From NCBI RefSeq assembly GCF_000332515.2, contig NZ_AOGZ02000014.1, forward strand, positions 2,062,001-2,126,000: a stretch of DNA of 64,000 bases, read 5' to 3'. The stretch's first letter is position 1. Each line of letters begins with the position of its first letter. Made by a program: the position numbers and the translations under genes. The notes under the pieces are model-generated. The model saw only the letters and a list, made by a program, of their open reading frames with translations, did no database searches and was not told the origin of the DNA. Shown here one piece after another: positions 9,314-17,924 of this stretch. The DNA comes from Leptospira wolbachii serovar Codice str. CDC (lineage in GTDB: Bacteria > Spirochaetota > Leptospiria > Leptospirales > Leptospiraceae).

Positions 9314-9511
9314 ATGGCACAGAAGTCCCTTCCTAAAAATGAGTTTTATGTAAAATGCCCTTTGTATTCTAAAGGACTATCTGTTTGTCCTAGTTCCAAA
9401 GATCGTTTACAAGCAGAGGATATCGACAGACTCACTTCTCATTGCATTACTGACACTTATAAAGCTTGTGATATCTTCTCTGCTAAAAAAGAAAAAGAAC
9501 AAGCTGCTTAA
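9314..9511 (+). CDS. small four-cysteine protein
   Basis: A 65-residue soluble protein starting at ATG 9314 (MAQKSLPKNEF); a TTG at 9275 would add 13 residues with no good ribosome site. Its cysteines are Cys15, Cys25, Cys44 and Cys52 (pattern KC-x9-CP-x18-C-x7-C), enough for one zinc or Fe-S site. It ends in a lysine/glutamate-rich tail and overlaps the convergent lipoprotein gene by 4 bases. No family is recognised. The KC-x9-CPxS pattern also occurs at the N-terminus of the protein at 39366-40286. Confidence 0.55.
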   Translation: MAQKSLPKNEFYVKCPLYSKGLSVCPSSKDRLQAEDIDRLTSHCITDTYKACDIFSAKKEKEQAA

Positions 9512-10638
9512 CCGTCACTCAACTTCCTAACTTTTTTAAAATATTCATAAATCATCCAGTCTTCTGCTGAAAAATTCAGATCATCTAACACCAGTTCACC
9601 CCTTTTGCTTTCGTAAACAATTCGGTCTCCTGCGACTCCCCACAATCTTTCAATAAAGAAGGGGAAGTGTTCCTTTTTGCCAGATACCTTCCATTTCATG
9701 GGTTGGTTGGGCTCGTTTTGGTTGGTAGCAATGAATTCGTCTTTGCCAGTCATTCTCCACGAGAATGCTTCGCGAGTTACAATGGGGATTCCTCGGTTGA
9801 TGGAAGGAGTTTTGCCTTGGTGGTAGACAACTTCTTTCAAATAGAGGTCACCAATCTTTCCGCCCACGATATATCCCGAAAGGCCATTGTTATAATAAAA
9901 TCTTGGTAAGACTATATCTTTAGAAAGGAGTGTAACACGTTTTGATTCCAAATTCAAAAAGAATAAATTGTAAGAGCCTCCGATTCCGGACCAAACTAAA
10001 AACTCGTTCCCGATTGATGTTATGTGGTTGTGCGTTTTTAATTTTGGAAAAGGAGTAGGGAAAAGATCTCCAGAAATGTATTTTTCAGGTTTTGAGTTTT
10101 CACCTGTTTTTTCAACAAAGAGTTGGTTTTCAAAAAAATATAATAACAGATCTCCTGAATTGGTGATTGCCATTCCCGTTTTGCAAGGAATGTGAACAAT
10201 GGATTCATGTTCCAATGAGGAGTCGGAAGTCGAATAACCAAATAAAGCACAACCCCCATATTGTTTTAATGGGTATTGAACAGCCACATAATTTCCGTTT
10301 GCTGAAATTTGTATCGAGTCAGGACGTAGTTTTAATTCAATAGAATTTCGGTTGTCATTGACTAAATCTTTAAAATATAGAGTTTTGTTTTCTGTCCAAA
10401 CGATCTTTGTTCGGTCTTCAGAAAGTACAAACAAACGCGGTTGGTTCGGTTTATTTTTAGACAGAATCTCTGATGTTGAACGATTTGCAGAAAGTCTATC
10501 TTGTAATAGAACTAAAGCCTTTTCATACTTTTCTTTTGAAATTAAATCTTCAATTTCAGAAACTAAAGATTCATGTTTTGATTGGCAAGTTATAAAAAAT
10601 AAAGTAACAATTGGGAATATAAAAGAAAATAATTTCAC
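9508..10638 (-). CDS. beta-propeller-like lipoprotein
   Basis: A 376-residue exported lipoprotein. The signal peptide ends in the lipobox FFITC (Cys18), followed by a helical segment (residues ~20-50), then repeated short beta-rich units of the form VLSEDRTKIVWTENKTLYFKD, ISANGNYVAVQY, TNSGDLLLYFFENQLFVE. These resemble WD40/PD40-type blades with SxDG-like turns. It probably sits on the outer or inner membrane facing the periplasm as a binding platform; the ligand is unknown. The start overlaps the stop of the EcsC-like gene by 4 bases, so these two are co-transcribed. Its 3' end overlaps the convergent small Cys protein. Confidence 0.65.
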   Translation of the reverse strand: MKLFSFIFPIVTLFFITCQSKHESLVSEIEDLISKEKYEKALVLLQDRLSANRSTSEILSKNKPNQPRLFVLSEDRTKIVWTENKTLYFKDLVNDNRNSIELKLRPDSIQISANGNYVAVQYPLKQYGGCALFGYSTSDSSLEHESIVHIPCKTGMAITNSGDLLLYFFENQLFVEKTGENSKPEKYISGDLFPTPFPKLKTHNHITSIGNEFLVWSGIGGSYNLFFLNLESKRVTLLSKDIVLPRFYYNNGLSGYIVGGKIGDLYLKEVVYHQGKTPSINRGIPIVTREAFSWRMTGKDEFIATNQNEPNQPMKWKVSGKKEHFPFFIERLWGVAGDRIVYESKRGELVLDDLNFSAEDWMIYEYFKKVRKLSDG

Positions 10639-11255
10639 TGAGACTCCAATAATTCTCGGATTTCTTCGGCATGGATTTCTTTAGAAAAAAGATCCATTGC
10701 TGTCTTGCCAACACGTTTTGTATCATAATAGGCAAAGGTTCCAGTCACTATGGCCCCTCCAATCGGAATCCAACGTGCAAACTGTTTACGGATAATTGAT
10801 TTAGAAATTAGTAATCCCAGTTTTTCTAACATAGTTTGAAATACTTTAACGGTAGTTGGGCGAATTAAAATTTTCAGAGATGATTCTTCGATAATTTTTC
10901 GAAATACATGTGCTCCGCCATGTTTGAATAGGCAATAAAGTAACAATTCTTTTGTTACTTGTACTTCTTTTCCGTAGAGGGCAGCTATATCCAAAATCAA
11001 ATGCCCTTGGATTCGGTACATAAAAAGTAATTCAGGCAGGATACTGAGAATCCCCAGGGGGCCAGGGGGAAGCGAGCAGGTGGCACTGACGAGCCCCGAT
11101 TTAAAGGAAGCATTTTGGACCAGTTCTTGGATGAGATGGTCTGGGGGTTGGATTGTGGGCGCATAGGGACTTCTGTAGTCCTCTAAGCCGGCAAATAATT
11201 CGACTAGGCCTTCTAAAAAACCTTCGGATTTAGCCTGAGATGGTGTTTCGCTCAC
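10635..11255 (-). CDS. EcsC-like protein
   Basis: A 206-residue protein, GTG start. It carries features of the EcsC family: SLPPGPLGILSILPELLFMYRIQ (a hydrophobic helix pair with Pro/Gly turns), then RWIPIGGAIVTGTFAYYDTKRVG at residues ~165-187, close to the family's terminal IGGAIxGxxxxYDTRKVG motif. EcsC proteins are poorly understood and are often membrane-associated. It is divergent from prfA and overlaps the downstream lipoprotein gene by 4 bases. Family assignment is good; function is unknown. Confidence 0.65.
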   Translation of the reverse strand: MSETPSQAKSEGFLEGLVELFAGLEDYRSPYAPTIQPPDHLIQELVQNASFKSGLVSATCSLPPGPLGILSILPELLFMYRIQGHLILDIAALYGKEVQVTKELLLYCLFKHGGAHVFRKIIEESSLKILIRPTTVKVFQTMLEKLGLLISKSIIRKQFARWIPIGGAIVTGTFAYYDTKRVGKTAMDLFSKEIHAEEIRELLESQ

Positions 11256-11322
11256 GGGTTTCTTAAATCCTCGTTAGATTTTGGTTTATCAAAAACAGGC
11301 ATTCTATATCCTTTCCATAGAC

Positions 11323-12384
11323 ATGATAGATAGATTGAAAAAAATTCAAGAAAAATACCTGCGTATCGAGGATGAGCTCGCCAAAGCCACCGCATCCGAT
11401 ACATTGAAGAATCTATCGAAAGAAAGATCTCGCCTAACGCCCGTATATACAAAAGCTGATGAATATTTAAGAATCACCAAAGATTGCCAAGACGCAAAAT
11501 CACTTCTTGAATCCGATAATGATCCAGACATGCATGCCATGTTGAAATCGGAAATAGAAGAAGGTGAGAAAAAACTAGAAGAGTTGGCAAAAGAACTCGA
11601 AATCATGTTGTTACCTCCAGATCCAAATTCTGGAAAAAGTATTCTTGTGGAAATTCGTGCTGGAACAGGCGGGGAAGAATCAGGGTTGTTTTGTGCAGAT
11701 CTATTTCGTATGTATAATAAGTTTGCTGATAAACAAGGTATCAGGGCAGAAATTATTGATGCAAGTCCTACAGGCATCGGTGGTTTCAAAGAAATTGTAT
11801 TTTCGCTAGATGACGATAAGGCTTACGATTTATTTAAATTTGAATCTGGTACGCACCGAGTACAAAGAATTCCGGAAACAGAATCTGGGGGAAGGATCCA
11901 CACTTCGGCAGTAACAGTTGCTATACTTCCGGAAGCGGAAGAAAAAGAAGTAGAAATCAGGGAAAGTGATCTACGTATAGACGTATATCGCTCGTCAGGT
12001 GCTGGTGGACAGCACGTAAACACAACTGACTCCGCGGTTCGGATTACACATATTCCTACCGGCATTGTTGTCGCATCTCAGGAAGAACGTTCTCAAATTA
12101 AAAACCGTGATAAGGCGATGCGAGTATTACGTGCAAGGATCGTTGATCAAATGGCTGACGCAGCAAAACAAAGTGCAGATGCTTTAAAAAAAGCACAAGT
12201 TGGATCTGGCGACCGGTCTGAACGAATTCGAACTTATAACTTTCCTCAAGGACGTTGTACTGACCACCGTATCGGTTTTACGAGCCATAATTTACCGGCT
12301 ATCATGGAAGGAGATTTGGACGAATTGATCGATGCATTGGTTCAAGAGGATAGATCCAAAAGATTGGCGGAAGCAAAAGCATAA
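11323..12384 (+). CDS. prfA: peptide chain release factor 1
   Basis: RF1 recognises UAA and UAG stop codons and triggers peptidyl-tRNA hydrolysis on the ribosome. The GGQ catalytic motif is Gly228-Gly229-Gln230 within [17 protein letters not shown]. The stop-codon recognition tripeptide is Pro184-Glu185-Thr186, the PxT form of RF1 rather than the SPF form of RF2, which settles the paralogue. I start at ATG 11323 ([11 protein letters not shown], 353 residues, usual length); the TTG at 11281 adds 14 residues not typical of RF1. The usual neighbour prmC is not next to it in this window. Confidence 0.96.
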   Translation: MIDRLKKIQEKYLRIEDELAKATASDTLKNLSKERSRLTPVYTKADEYLRITKDCQDAKSLLESDNDPDMHAMLKSEIEEGEKKLEELAKELEIMLLPPDPNSGKSILVEIRAGTGGEESGLFCADLFRMYNKFADKQGIRAEIIDASPTGIGGFKEIVFSLDDDKAYDLFKFESGTHRVQRIPETESGGRIHTSAVTVAILPEAEEKEVEIRESDLRIDVYRSSGAGGQHVNTTDSAVRITHIPTGIVVASQEERSQIKNRDKAMRVLRARIVDQMADAAKQSADALKKAQVGSGDRSERIRTYNFPQGRCTDHRIGFTSHNLPAIMEGDLDELIDALVQEDRSKRLAEAKA

Positions 12385-12413
12385 AAAAGATTCTAAATTT
12401 GAAAGGAATTCGG

Positions 12414-12441
12414 TTGATTCGAACCGTCTGACTGTTATAAG
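12414..12441 (+). promoter_or_regulatory. putative sigma70-type promoter for the subtilase operon
   Basis: TTGATT, a 16-base spacer and TATAAG lie 25 bases before the ATG of the subtilase gene, downstream of prfA. The -10 match is good and the -35 fair. An AGGA ribosome site follows near 12451. Confidence 0.4.
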
Positions 12442-12465
12442 GAATAGGGCAGGAATTTCTATCAG

Positions 12466-14157
12466 ATGAATCGATTGAAAACCATATTTTCTCTTCTTGC
12501 TTTAGTGAGTCTATCGCTTGGGAATTGTAAACCTATCAATGACGACGAAAAGATAAGTGACCTATTTCTATACTATCTTCTTTTCCAGGCGTTAGCAAAC
12601 GCAACCGAAGAAAACTGTTCATTCTCTCCCAGTTCCAGTGATGCACTTTACAATGACGAATGGCATCTACGTAATGTTGGCCAACTTGGTGGTACTGTTG
12701 GCGAAGATGCAAATGTCAGTCCAGTTTGGAATCAAGATATTTCTGGAAACAGAGTGATTGTCAGTGTGGTTGATGACGGTTTGGATATTCGACATGAAGA
12801 CCTATCACAGAATATTTCAGTGACTGCACGCGGATTGAATCTTTTAAATGGAACCATTTATCCAACCCATTCCTACTCTAATAGTTTTCATGGGTCTGCA
12901 GTGGGCGGGGTGATTGCCGCTAGAGGTGGGAATAATCTTGGCGTGCGTGGGGCTGCACCTTGCTCAAAGTTAGTTGGCGTCAATATTCTTGAAAAATCCA
13001 CTATCTATACCTCTGATGAATACAGGGCAATGGTAAATGAGTCTTCGCGAGTTTCCATTTCCAATAATAGCTGGGGTTCTCCTGATGGCTATGGATGGCT
13101 TTGGCCTTCTAGTTCCCTTTGGCAGCAGGGTATCAATGAAGGCATTCGCCAAGGAAAATCAGGAAAAGGAACGGTCTATGTTTGGGCAGCCGGTAATGGA
13201 GCCAACGGTGGGACGATTGTAGCTCCCATACTTGTCGACAATGCCAATTATGATGGGCAGGCCAATTTTTATGGTGTAATGGCTATTGGTGGGATCGGCC
13301 AAAATGGAAAGAAGGCAGCTTATTCGGAATCAGGTGCTAATTTGTGGGTCGTTGCACATACACAAGGCAATAGTGCAACTGCCTATACGACCGCTATCTC
13401 AACGACTGATGCTACTGGATCTAATGGTTTGAATGTGGGTGGCAGTTCGGGAGATTATTCACTTGGGAACTATACAAAAAAATTCAACGGGACATCTTCT
13501 GCAACACCTTTGGCGGCAGGTGTTATCGCTCTTCTGATCGGCAAATATCCAGAATTAACTTGGCGCGACGTACGTGAGTTAGTTGCTTATAGTGCAAGGA
13601 AAAATGACGCGAGTGATACAGACTGGGCTCTGAATACCGCCGGATTAAACATTAATCATAAGTATGGATTTGGTGCTGTCGATGCGGTCAGTTTACTGAC
13701 AAAGGCTAGCACATGGACACCCATTACAGCCGGACTCATTACTTATACTGCAACAGCTTTATCGCCAAACACACCTATCCCCGATAATGATTTAGTGACT
13801 GGCGCCACTGTCAATTATACAGTTGGGAGTACTATTAACTATATTGAATATGTTGACGTAGAGTTTACTTCTAACCACAGTTACTTTCCTGAACTTAGTA
13901 TTGAGATTACTTCTCCCAGTGGAACAAAAAGTGTCCTCACAGAACCACATGCCTGTGTAAATCCATATAACAATAGTTTGTGTTCTTCGGGTAATACTTC
14001 AATAGCCTCCATGACAGGTTCTTCAACCTATCGTTTTGGCTTGGCCCGTCATTTAGGAGAAAATCCGAATGGAATTTGGGTTCTCAAAGTTTTTGATTCC
14101 AGTGCAACTGACACCGGACAAATCAACTCAGTTCAATTACGAATTTATGGAAGGTAA
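12466..14157 (+). CDS. kexin-like subtilisin-family serine protease lipoprotein with P-domain
   Basis: A 563-residue secreted protease. A signal peptide ends at lipobox SLGNC (Cys21). The S8 catalytic domain starts almost at once with LYNDEWHLRN near residue 61. Asp103 is in VVDDGLD (the kexin/furin DDG form), His142 in FHGSAVGG, the oxyanion Asn244 in AAGNGANGG and Ser344 in GTSSATP. Residues ~430-563 form a proprotein-convertase P-domain (ITSPSGTKS, NPNGIWVLKVFDSS). Only ~40 residues separate the lipid-modified Cys from the catalytic domain, so no folding propeptide is present in cis. The next gene, 4 bases after the stop, encodes a propeptide-like protein. Confidence 0.9.
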   Translation: MNRLKTIFSLLALVSLSLGNCKPINDDEKISDLFLYYLLFQALANATEENCSFSPSSSDALYNDEWHLRNVGQLGGTVGEDANVSPVWNQDISGNRVIVSVVDDGLDIRHEDLSQNISVTARGLNLLNGTIYPTHSYSNSFHGSAVGGVIAARGGNNLGVRGAAPCSKLVGVNILEKSTIYTSDEYRAMVNESSRVSISNNSWGSPDGYGWLWPSSSLWQQGINEGIRQGKSGKGTVYVWAAGNGANGGTIVAPILVDNANYDGQANFYGVMAIGGIGQNGKKAAYSESGANLWVVAHTQGNSATAYTTAISTTDATGSNGLNVGGSSGDYSLGNYTKKFNGTSSATPLAAGVIALLIGKYPELTWRDVRELVAYSARKNDASDTDWALNTAGLNINHKYGFGAVDAVSLLTKASTWTPITAGLITYTATALSPNTPIPDNDLVTGATVNYTVGSTINYIEYVDVEFTSNHSYFPELSIEITSPSGTKSVLTEPHACVNPYNNSLCSSGNTSIASMTGSSTYRFGLARHLGENPNGIWVLKVFDSSATDTGQINSVQLRIYGR

Positions 14158-14161
14158 ATCT

Positions 14162-14746
14162 ATGGCTCATCAACCAAGATCAAATTCATTTTTCAGGTTA
14201 TTCATTGTGACTTTTGTTGCATTAGGTTTTTTTGCTTTCTTGAATGCTGAACCAAAAGAGCCACCCAGTTCCATCTCCTTCGTTGAAGGTGGAGTTACAA
14301 AAACCTTTTATCGAAATCCAAATCTTGTGGCTGAATATGTAGACCTAAAACAAATTTCAAACAATCAACAAATTGATCCAGGCAAACAAGGAATCAAATC
14401 TGGATGGAACATTCGGCCACCGGGTAAAATATTATTTCCGAAATCTTCCAAATCTGCGACAACTTCTAAAGTAACGGAAGTTTATTCAACAGCCGTGGGT
14501 ATGGGACCAAATATTGTTTTGCCAGGAATTTTGATTATTACTTTTTCTAGCGATCAGTCGCCAACTTCTCTGGATCGTATTGCAAATAAATACGGAATCC
14601 AAATTCTAAATCAGCTTTCCCCTCGTTTAGTCAGTTTTCAAACAGAGCCGGGATATGTATCTATCGAAAAAGCGAATGCAATCCGTTCAGAATCGAATGT
14701 AATTGAAGCTTATCCTGATATTGCTGTTGAAAAAAGTCTGAAATAA
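14162..14746 (+). CDS. secreted propeptide/inhibitor-like partner of the subtilase
   Basis: A 194-residue protein starting at ATG 14162 with GGAAGG 7 bases before it. In-frame starts at 14147 and 14069 overlap the protease gene. A signal or anchor helix covers residues ~12-29. The last ~75 residues (from GILIITFSSDQSP) follow the alternating pattern of subtilase propeptides: a strand, then LDRIANKYGIQIL, a strand LSPRLVSFQT, a helix ASP/ALA-rich segment (SIEKANAIRSES) and NVIEAYPDIAVE, close to the I9/fervidolysin-prodomain ending xVxxVEPD. As a separate protein next to a protease without a propeptide, it probably acts in trans as chaperone and inhibitor. The middle region (residues ~30-115) is unfamiliar. 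Confidence 0.65.
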   Translation: MAHQPRSNSFFRLFIVTFVALGFFAFLNAEPKEPPSSISFVEGGVTKTFYRNPNLVAEYVDLKQISNNQQIDPGKQGIKSGWNIRPPGKILFPKSSKSATTSKVTEVYSTAVGMGPNIVLPGILIITFSSDQSPTSLDRIANKYGIQILNQLSPRLVSFQTEPGYVSIEKANAIRSESNVIEAYPDIAVEKSLK

Positions 14747-14748
14747 TA

Positions 14749-14758
14749 TTCGCATAAC
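14749..14758 (+). repeat. intergenic copy of the TTCGCATAAC motif
   Basis: This is the only copy outside a gene. Exact 10-mers also start at 4388, 5715, 15468 and 21133 on the plus strand and at 17677, 36121 and 52252 on the minus strand. The 9-mer TCGCATAAC adds copies at 3101 (minus), 22292 (plus) and 42512 (minus). Confidence 0.7.
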
Positions 14759-14774
14759 CAAAATAAGATGGTTA
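14755..14774. terminator. short hairpin between convergent genes
   Basis: TAACCA and TGGTTA (6 bp, 8-base loop) lie between the propeptide-like gene and the convergent hybrid kinase; the right arm just enters the kinase stop. The stem is short and has no T-run, so it is only a candidate. Confidence 0.25.
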
Positions 14775-16382
14775 CAATGCCAGATAAAAATACATCAATT
14801 TTAGAATTTCTTGTTTTCTTACTGGCTTTGGAAGATAGGATGTGATTCCTGCTAAAAAACTTTTACTAATATCTTCTTTTTGTACATTGGCGGAAATGGC
14901 AATGATCGGAACGGAGTCACTTGCTCTAATTTGATTAGCTACTTCAATCTTTCTTATTTCTCTTGTAGCCTCTAACCCATCCATTTCTGGCATTTGCATA
15001 TCCATCAAAATGATATCAAATTTTTGGGATTTGAATTTTGCTAAAGCCTCTTTTCCGTTATAGGCTATACTAATATCGATTGGGTATTTGCGAAAAAAAG
15101 TTTTTATGATAAATATATTTTCTTCTGAATCTTCTGCCAAAAGTATATTACAGCTTGGAAAATTCTCTGGGTTTGGAAGTTCTAAATTAAGCCAGTGTTG
15201 GTGAATCCCCGAATTTCGTTTGATAAAACCCTCGTATGGGATTTCGAAAGAAAATTTAGATCCGACTCCTACATGACTAACAACAGAAATCTCCCCACCC
15301 ATTAATTGGATTAATTTTTTTGTGATGGTTAACCCAAGCCCAGTTCCCCCATACTTTCTCGTAGTAGAACTATCTACTTGCGTAAAACTTTCAAAAATAG
15401 AATTCAATTTTTCTGATGGAATGCCTATACCCGTATCCTCCACCGAAATTCTTAGGTTTTTCTTATCTTCGCATAACAATGTATTTACGAAAATATTGCC
15501 TTTTTCTGTAAATTTCATCGCATTACTTAACAGATTAATTAAAACTTGCTGTAATCTTGTTGAGTCACCGGCAATACTCTCGGAAATCTCTTCATCTATT
15601 TGAAATTGTACATCTATCCCTTTTGCCTTTGCTTTCATATAAAATAAGGAAACAGTTTCACTCATTAGGTCTCGAATCGAGAAATGGATATGCTCCATTT
15701 CGAGTTTTCCTGATTCGATTCGAGATAAATCCAGAATGTCATTAATAATATTAAAAAGAGCCTTTCCTGAATTCCGAAGAACGGTTAAGTATTCTTGTTG
15801 TTCTTCAGTTAGATCTGTTTCATTTAAGGTGTCTGTCATTCCAAGGATTGCATTCAACGGAGTTCTAATCTCATGGCTCATCGATGCTAAAAAATCTGTT
15901 TTTGCTTGTGATGCCTTTTGTGCTTCAATTTCTCTTTGATTGGCTAAAGTCATTTTTTCGCGTAAAAGTTTTTCACGGACAACTTGTTGCGAAACATCTG
16001 AAATTTGAATCATACAAAATTGGTCAGTTTCATCTTCGATCGAAATAGGTATGATGTGTAAGTATTGATAAATGCGTTTTCCTATTTCTCTGTTTTTTTC
16101 ATTATCATAAAGAGGGAACGGAAATGGATTAAGTGTATGTGTCAATATAGAGTATTGTGAATACTCTAAACAAAGTTCAACGGATTTGAATGTTCTTGTA
16201 TCTTTTAGTTCAGGAAAAACGGCCAAAAAAGAAGCTCCGATTAAGCTTTTTTCTTTGAAACCAGAGCTTTTAATAATCCAGCTATTTGCTAAAACGATAT
16301 TGAGATTTTTATCCAGAATAAGGATTCCTATTCCGGATTTCTTAACAATCGTTAGTAAGTGCTTTTCACTAAGAGAATTCAC
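14772..16382 (-). CDS. cytosolic hybrid histidine kinase (PAS-HisKA-HATPase-REC)
   Basis: A 536-residue soluble sensor kinase with no membrane helix. A PAS domain occupies ~1-130 (GILILDKNLNIVLANSW), followed by a short linker helix. The HisKA dimer has phospho-acceptor His170 in SMSHEIRTPLN. The ATPase domain has the N box NLLSNAMKFT, the G1 box DTGIGIP and the G2 box GGTGLGL, roughly 255-385. A receiver domain spans ~410-536 with phospho-acceptor Asp461 in ILMDMQMPEMDG and Lys near 519 in YLPKPVRK. It is the last gene of a three-gene operon with CheY-like and CheC-like proteins, sharing one base with the CheC stop, so it probably phosphorylates that CheY-like partner. Confidence 0.9.
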   Translation of the reverse strand: MNSLSEKHLLTIVKKSGIGILILDKNLNIVLANSWIIKSSGFKEKSLIGASFLAVFPELKDTRTFKSVELCLEYSQYSILTHTLNPFPFPLYDNEKNREIGKRIYQYLHIIPISIEDETDQFCMIQISDVSQQVVREKLLREKMTLANQREIEAQKASQAKTDFLASMSHEIRTPLNAILGMTDTLNETDLTEEQQEYLTVLRNSGKALFNIINDILDLSRIESGKLEMEHIHFSIRDLMSETVSLFYMKAKAKGIDVQFQIDEEISESIAGDSTRLQQVLINLLSNAMKFTEKGNIFVNTLLCEDKKNLRISVEDTGIGIPSEKLNSIFESFTQVDSSTTRKYGGTGLGLTITKKLIQLMGGEISVVSHVGVGSKFSFEIPYEGFIKRNSGIHQHWLNLELPNPENFPSCNILLAEDSEENIFIIKTFFRKYPIDISIAYNGKEALAKFKSQKFDIILMDMQMPEMDGLEATREIRKIEVANQIRASDSVPIIAISANVQKEDISKSFLAGITSYLPKPVRKQEILKLMYFYLAL

Positions 16383-16990
16383 TACTTCAACTTTTCAATC
16401 AGTACTCTAGAAAGATTTTTGATACTATCGAAATTTAGAATGAAAAATATATAACCTTTAATATCTTTTCCGCTTAGTTTATAATCAATGAAAACTAGCA
16501 GAATAGAATTGTCTTTTTTGGGGCTTCGCCTGAGGAGAAGTTCTTCATATTTTCCAGCAAAGAACTCGGGAATATGGGTTTCGATTTTGTAATCAGACAT
16601 TTTTGCCAAATTCGATAAGATAGCATTTAAGATAATGTTTCCTATTTCGCTTAAAGCATCCTTCTCAAATTGTGAAACTTCATTTAAGGCAACATAGTCT
16701 TTCATCATCATTTTTACTATTTCCAAACTTGCACTTTTATGAAATAACAGAAACGCAGAGCCCTCACCGATTCCACCTATGAACTTTTGTTCGATTGTAC
16801 AAACATCTTGGTCGGCAAGATATTCTATATTTTTTGCTTCTTCTGTTGTGATCAGTTTTAGACTAGGTACGGTAAGCAAAATCTCGTCAGAAATCATTTC
16901 ACTCATTAATTTTGCTGCACCACCCAAACTAATGTTGAATAGTTCACATAAAGAATCCCGTTCTATTTCAGTTAGAAAATTCATATTCAA
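16382..16990 (-). CDS. CheC-type phosphatase of phosphorylated response regulators
   Basis: A 202-residue soluble protein with both CheC active-site motifs DxxxExxN: Asp12-Glu16-Asn19 (DSLCELFN) and Asp111-Glu115-Asn118 (DALSEIGN), each followed by a helix and a later Pro. CheC/FliY/CheX proteins hydrolyse CheY-phosphate. Two motifs, no CheD-like gene nearby and length ~200 fit CheC. Its start overlaps the CheY-like stop by 4 bases and its stop overlaps the kinase start, so regulator, phosphatase and kinase are made together as one circuit. The C-terminal half is less typical. Confidence 0.85.
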   Translation of the reverse strand: MNMNFLTEIERDSLCELFNISLGGAAKLMSEMISDEILLTVPSLKLITTEEAKNIEYLADQDVCTIEQKFIGGIGEGSAFLLFHKSASLEIVKMMMKDYVALNEVSQFEKDALSEIGNIILNAILSNLAKMSDYKIETHIPEFFAGKYEELLLRRSPKKDNSILLVFIDYKLSGKDIKGYIFFILNFDSIKNLSRVLIEKLK

Positions 16991-17346
16991 TCCAAGTGAG
17001 AAATTATTTTTTCTGCCGTAACTGGTTTTTCTACAAAATCGATTCCAATCAATTTTGCCCTATTTTTGATCGCATCTTGAATGTTAGCTGTAATCAAAAC
17101 CACTTTTGTATTTTTGTAATTCTTTTTGAGGTCTTCTGCCAAATCCAACCCTGATAGAGCACCTGGCATATTTTGGTCCAAAGTGAAAAAATCGATATCT
17201 TGGTGGTCAGTTAAAAGTGATTTAGCATCGTCAGCTGAACTAGCTTCCAAAATTTCCCAGTCAGGGTATTTATCTAAAATAATCTTTCGGATCATTAAAC
17301 GAGTAACTGTGCTATCGTCTACGATTAGCGCTTTTTTTTGTGACAT
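16987..17346 (-). CDS. CheY-like single-domain response regulator
   Basis: A 119-residue lone receiver domain. The acidic pocket is Asp10-Asp11 (IVDDS), phospho-acceptor Asp57 is in FTLDQNMPG, a Thr follows strand 4 (LITAN) and Lys108 is in VEKPV. With no output domain it acts by protein contact. It is the first gene of the CheY-CheC-kinase operon, with an AAGG ribosome site about 9 bases before the ATG, and it is divergent from the MORN lipoprotein gene. The motor or another target cannot be decided from this window. Confidence 0.9.
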   Translation of the reverse strand: MSQKKALIVDDSTVTRLMIRKIILDKYPDWEILEASSADDAKSLLTDHQDIDFFTLDQNMPGALSGLDLAEDLKKNYKNTKVVLITANIQDAIKNRAKLIGIDFVEKPVTAEKIISHLD

Positions 17347-17351
17347 ATGTA

Positions 17352-17379
17352 TTGCCTTAATTCCGAACTAGTTTATATA
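17352..17379 (+). promoter_or_regulatory. putative sigma70-type promoter for the MORN lipoprotein
   Basis: TTGCCT, a 16-base spacer and TATATA stand about 50 bases before the chosen ATG at 17430, in the gap divergent from the CheY-like gene. Confidence 0.35.
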
Positions 17380-17429
17380 TGAGATTGCACCTAATAATTG
17401 ACGGAAAAAAAACCATCTCCCAGCCATAC

Positions 17430-17924
17430 ATGCGATCTAAATACTTTTTATTATTATTTTTATACCTTTTCTGCCTCTGTAAGTCGAATCAAAAAATTTG
17501 TGAGGGTGAAAATTGCAGGAATGGAAAATTCCAGGTGGCCTATGAAAATGGAGATCGTTTTGACGGAGAATTCTTCGAAGATATCAAACATGGTTCAGGG
17601 ATTTACCATTATTCTAATGGTGATGTTTTTGAAGGTGAATACCAGTTTGGATATAAAGAAGGTCCAGGAGTCTACCGTTATGCGAATGGAGACCAATACA
17701 TTGGTTCGTATTCTAAAGGAAAACGCCAGGGCTTAGGGAAGTATATTTATTTTGATGGATTGATTTTAGATGGTTATTGGGAAAATAATCACTTGCAAGG
17801 TAATGCAAAAATAGTAAATGCAAAAGGGAGTTTGGTGTTGGAAGGAACTTGGAAAGATAGCCGGTGGATAGGGATCGCACCGACATCCTCATCAACCAAT
17901 ACTGTCGAAATTCCGAATCCCTAG
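17430..17924 (+). CDS. MORN-repeat lipoprotein
   Basis: A 164-residue exported lipoprotein. I start at ATG 17430 (MRSKYFLLL) because it puts a compact signal peptide before lipobox FCLC; an ATG at 17379 would add 17 polar residues. About four MORN repeats follow with the YxxGxxYxGxxxxGxxxGxG pattern: NGDRFDGEFFEDIKHGSG, NGDVFEGEYQFGYKEGPG, NGDQYIGSYSKGKRQGLG and a weaker DGLILDGYWENNHLQG. MORN repeats form a beta sheet that can bind lipids or proteins. The 3' end overlaps convergent metF by 33 bases. Confidence 0.85.
   Translation: MRSKYFLLLFLYLFCLCKSNQKICEGENCRNGKFQVAYENGDRFDGEFFEDIKHGSGIYHYSNGDVFEGEYQFGYKEGPGVYRYANGDQYIGSYSKGKRQGLGKYIYFDGLILDGYWENNHLQGNAKIVNAKGSLVLEGTWKDSRWIGIAPTSSSTNTVEIPNP

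Noticed and set aside
11346..11789. 147-codon reading frame opposite prfA
   Set aside because: Antisense to a certain gene, rich in Ser from reversed codons and with no ribosome site.
12411..12426. CGGTT / AACCG hairpin after prfA
   Set aside because: The stem is 5 bp with no T-run and overlaps the proposed promoter of the subtilase.
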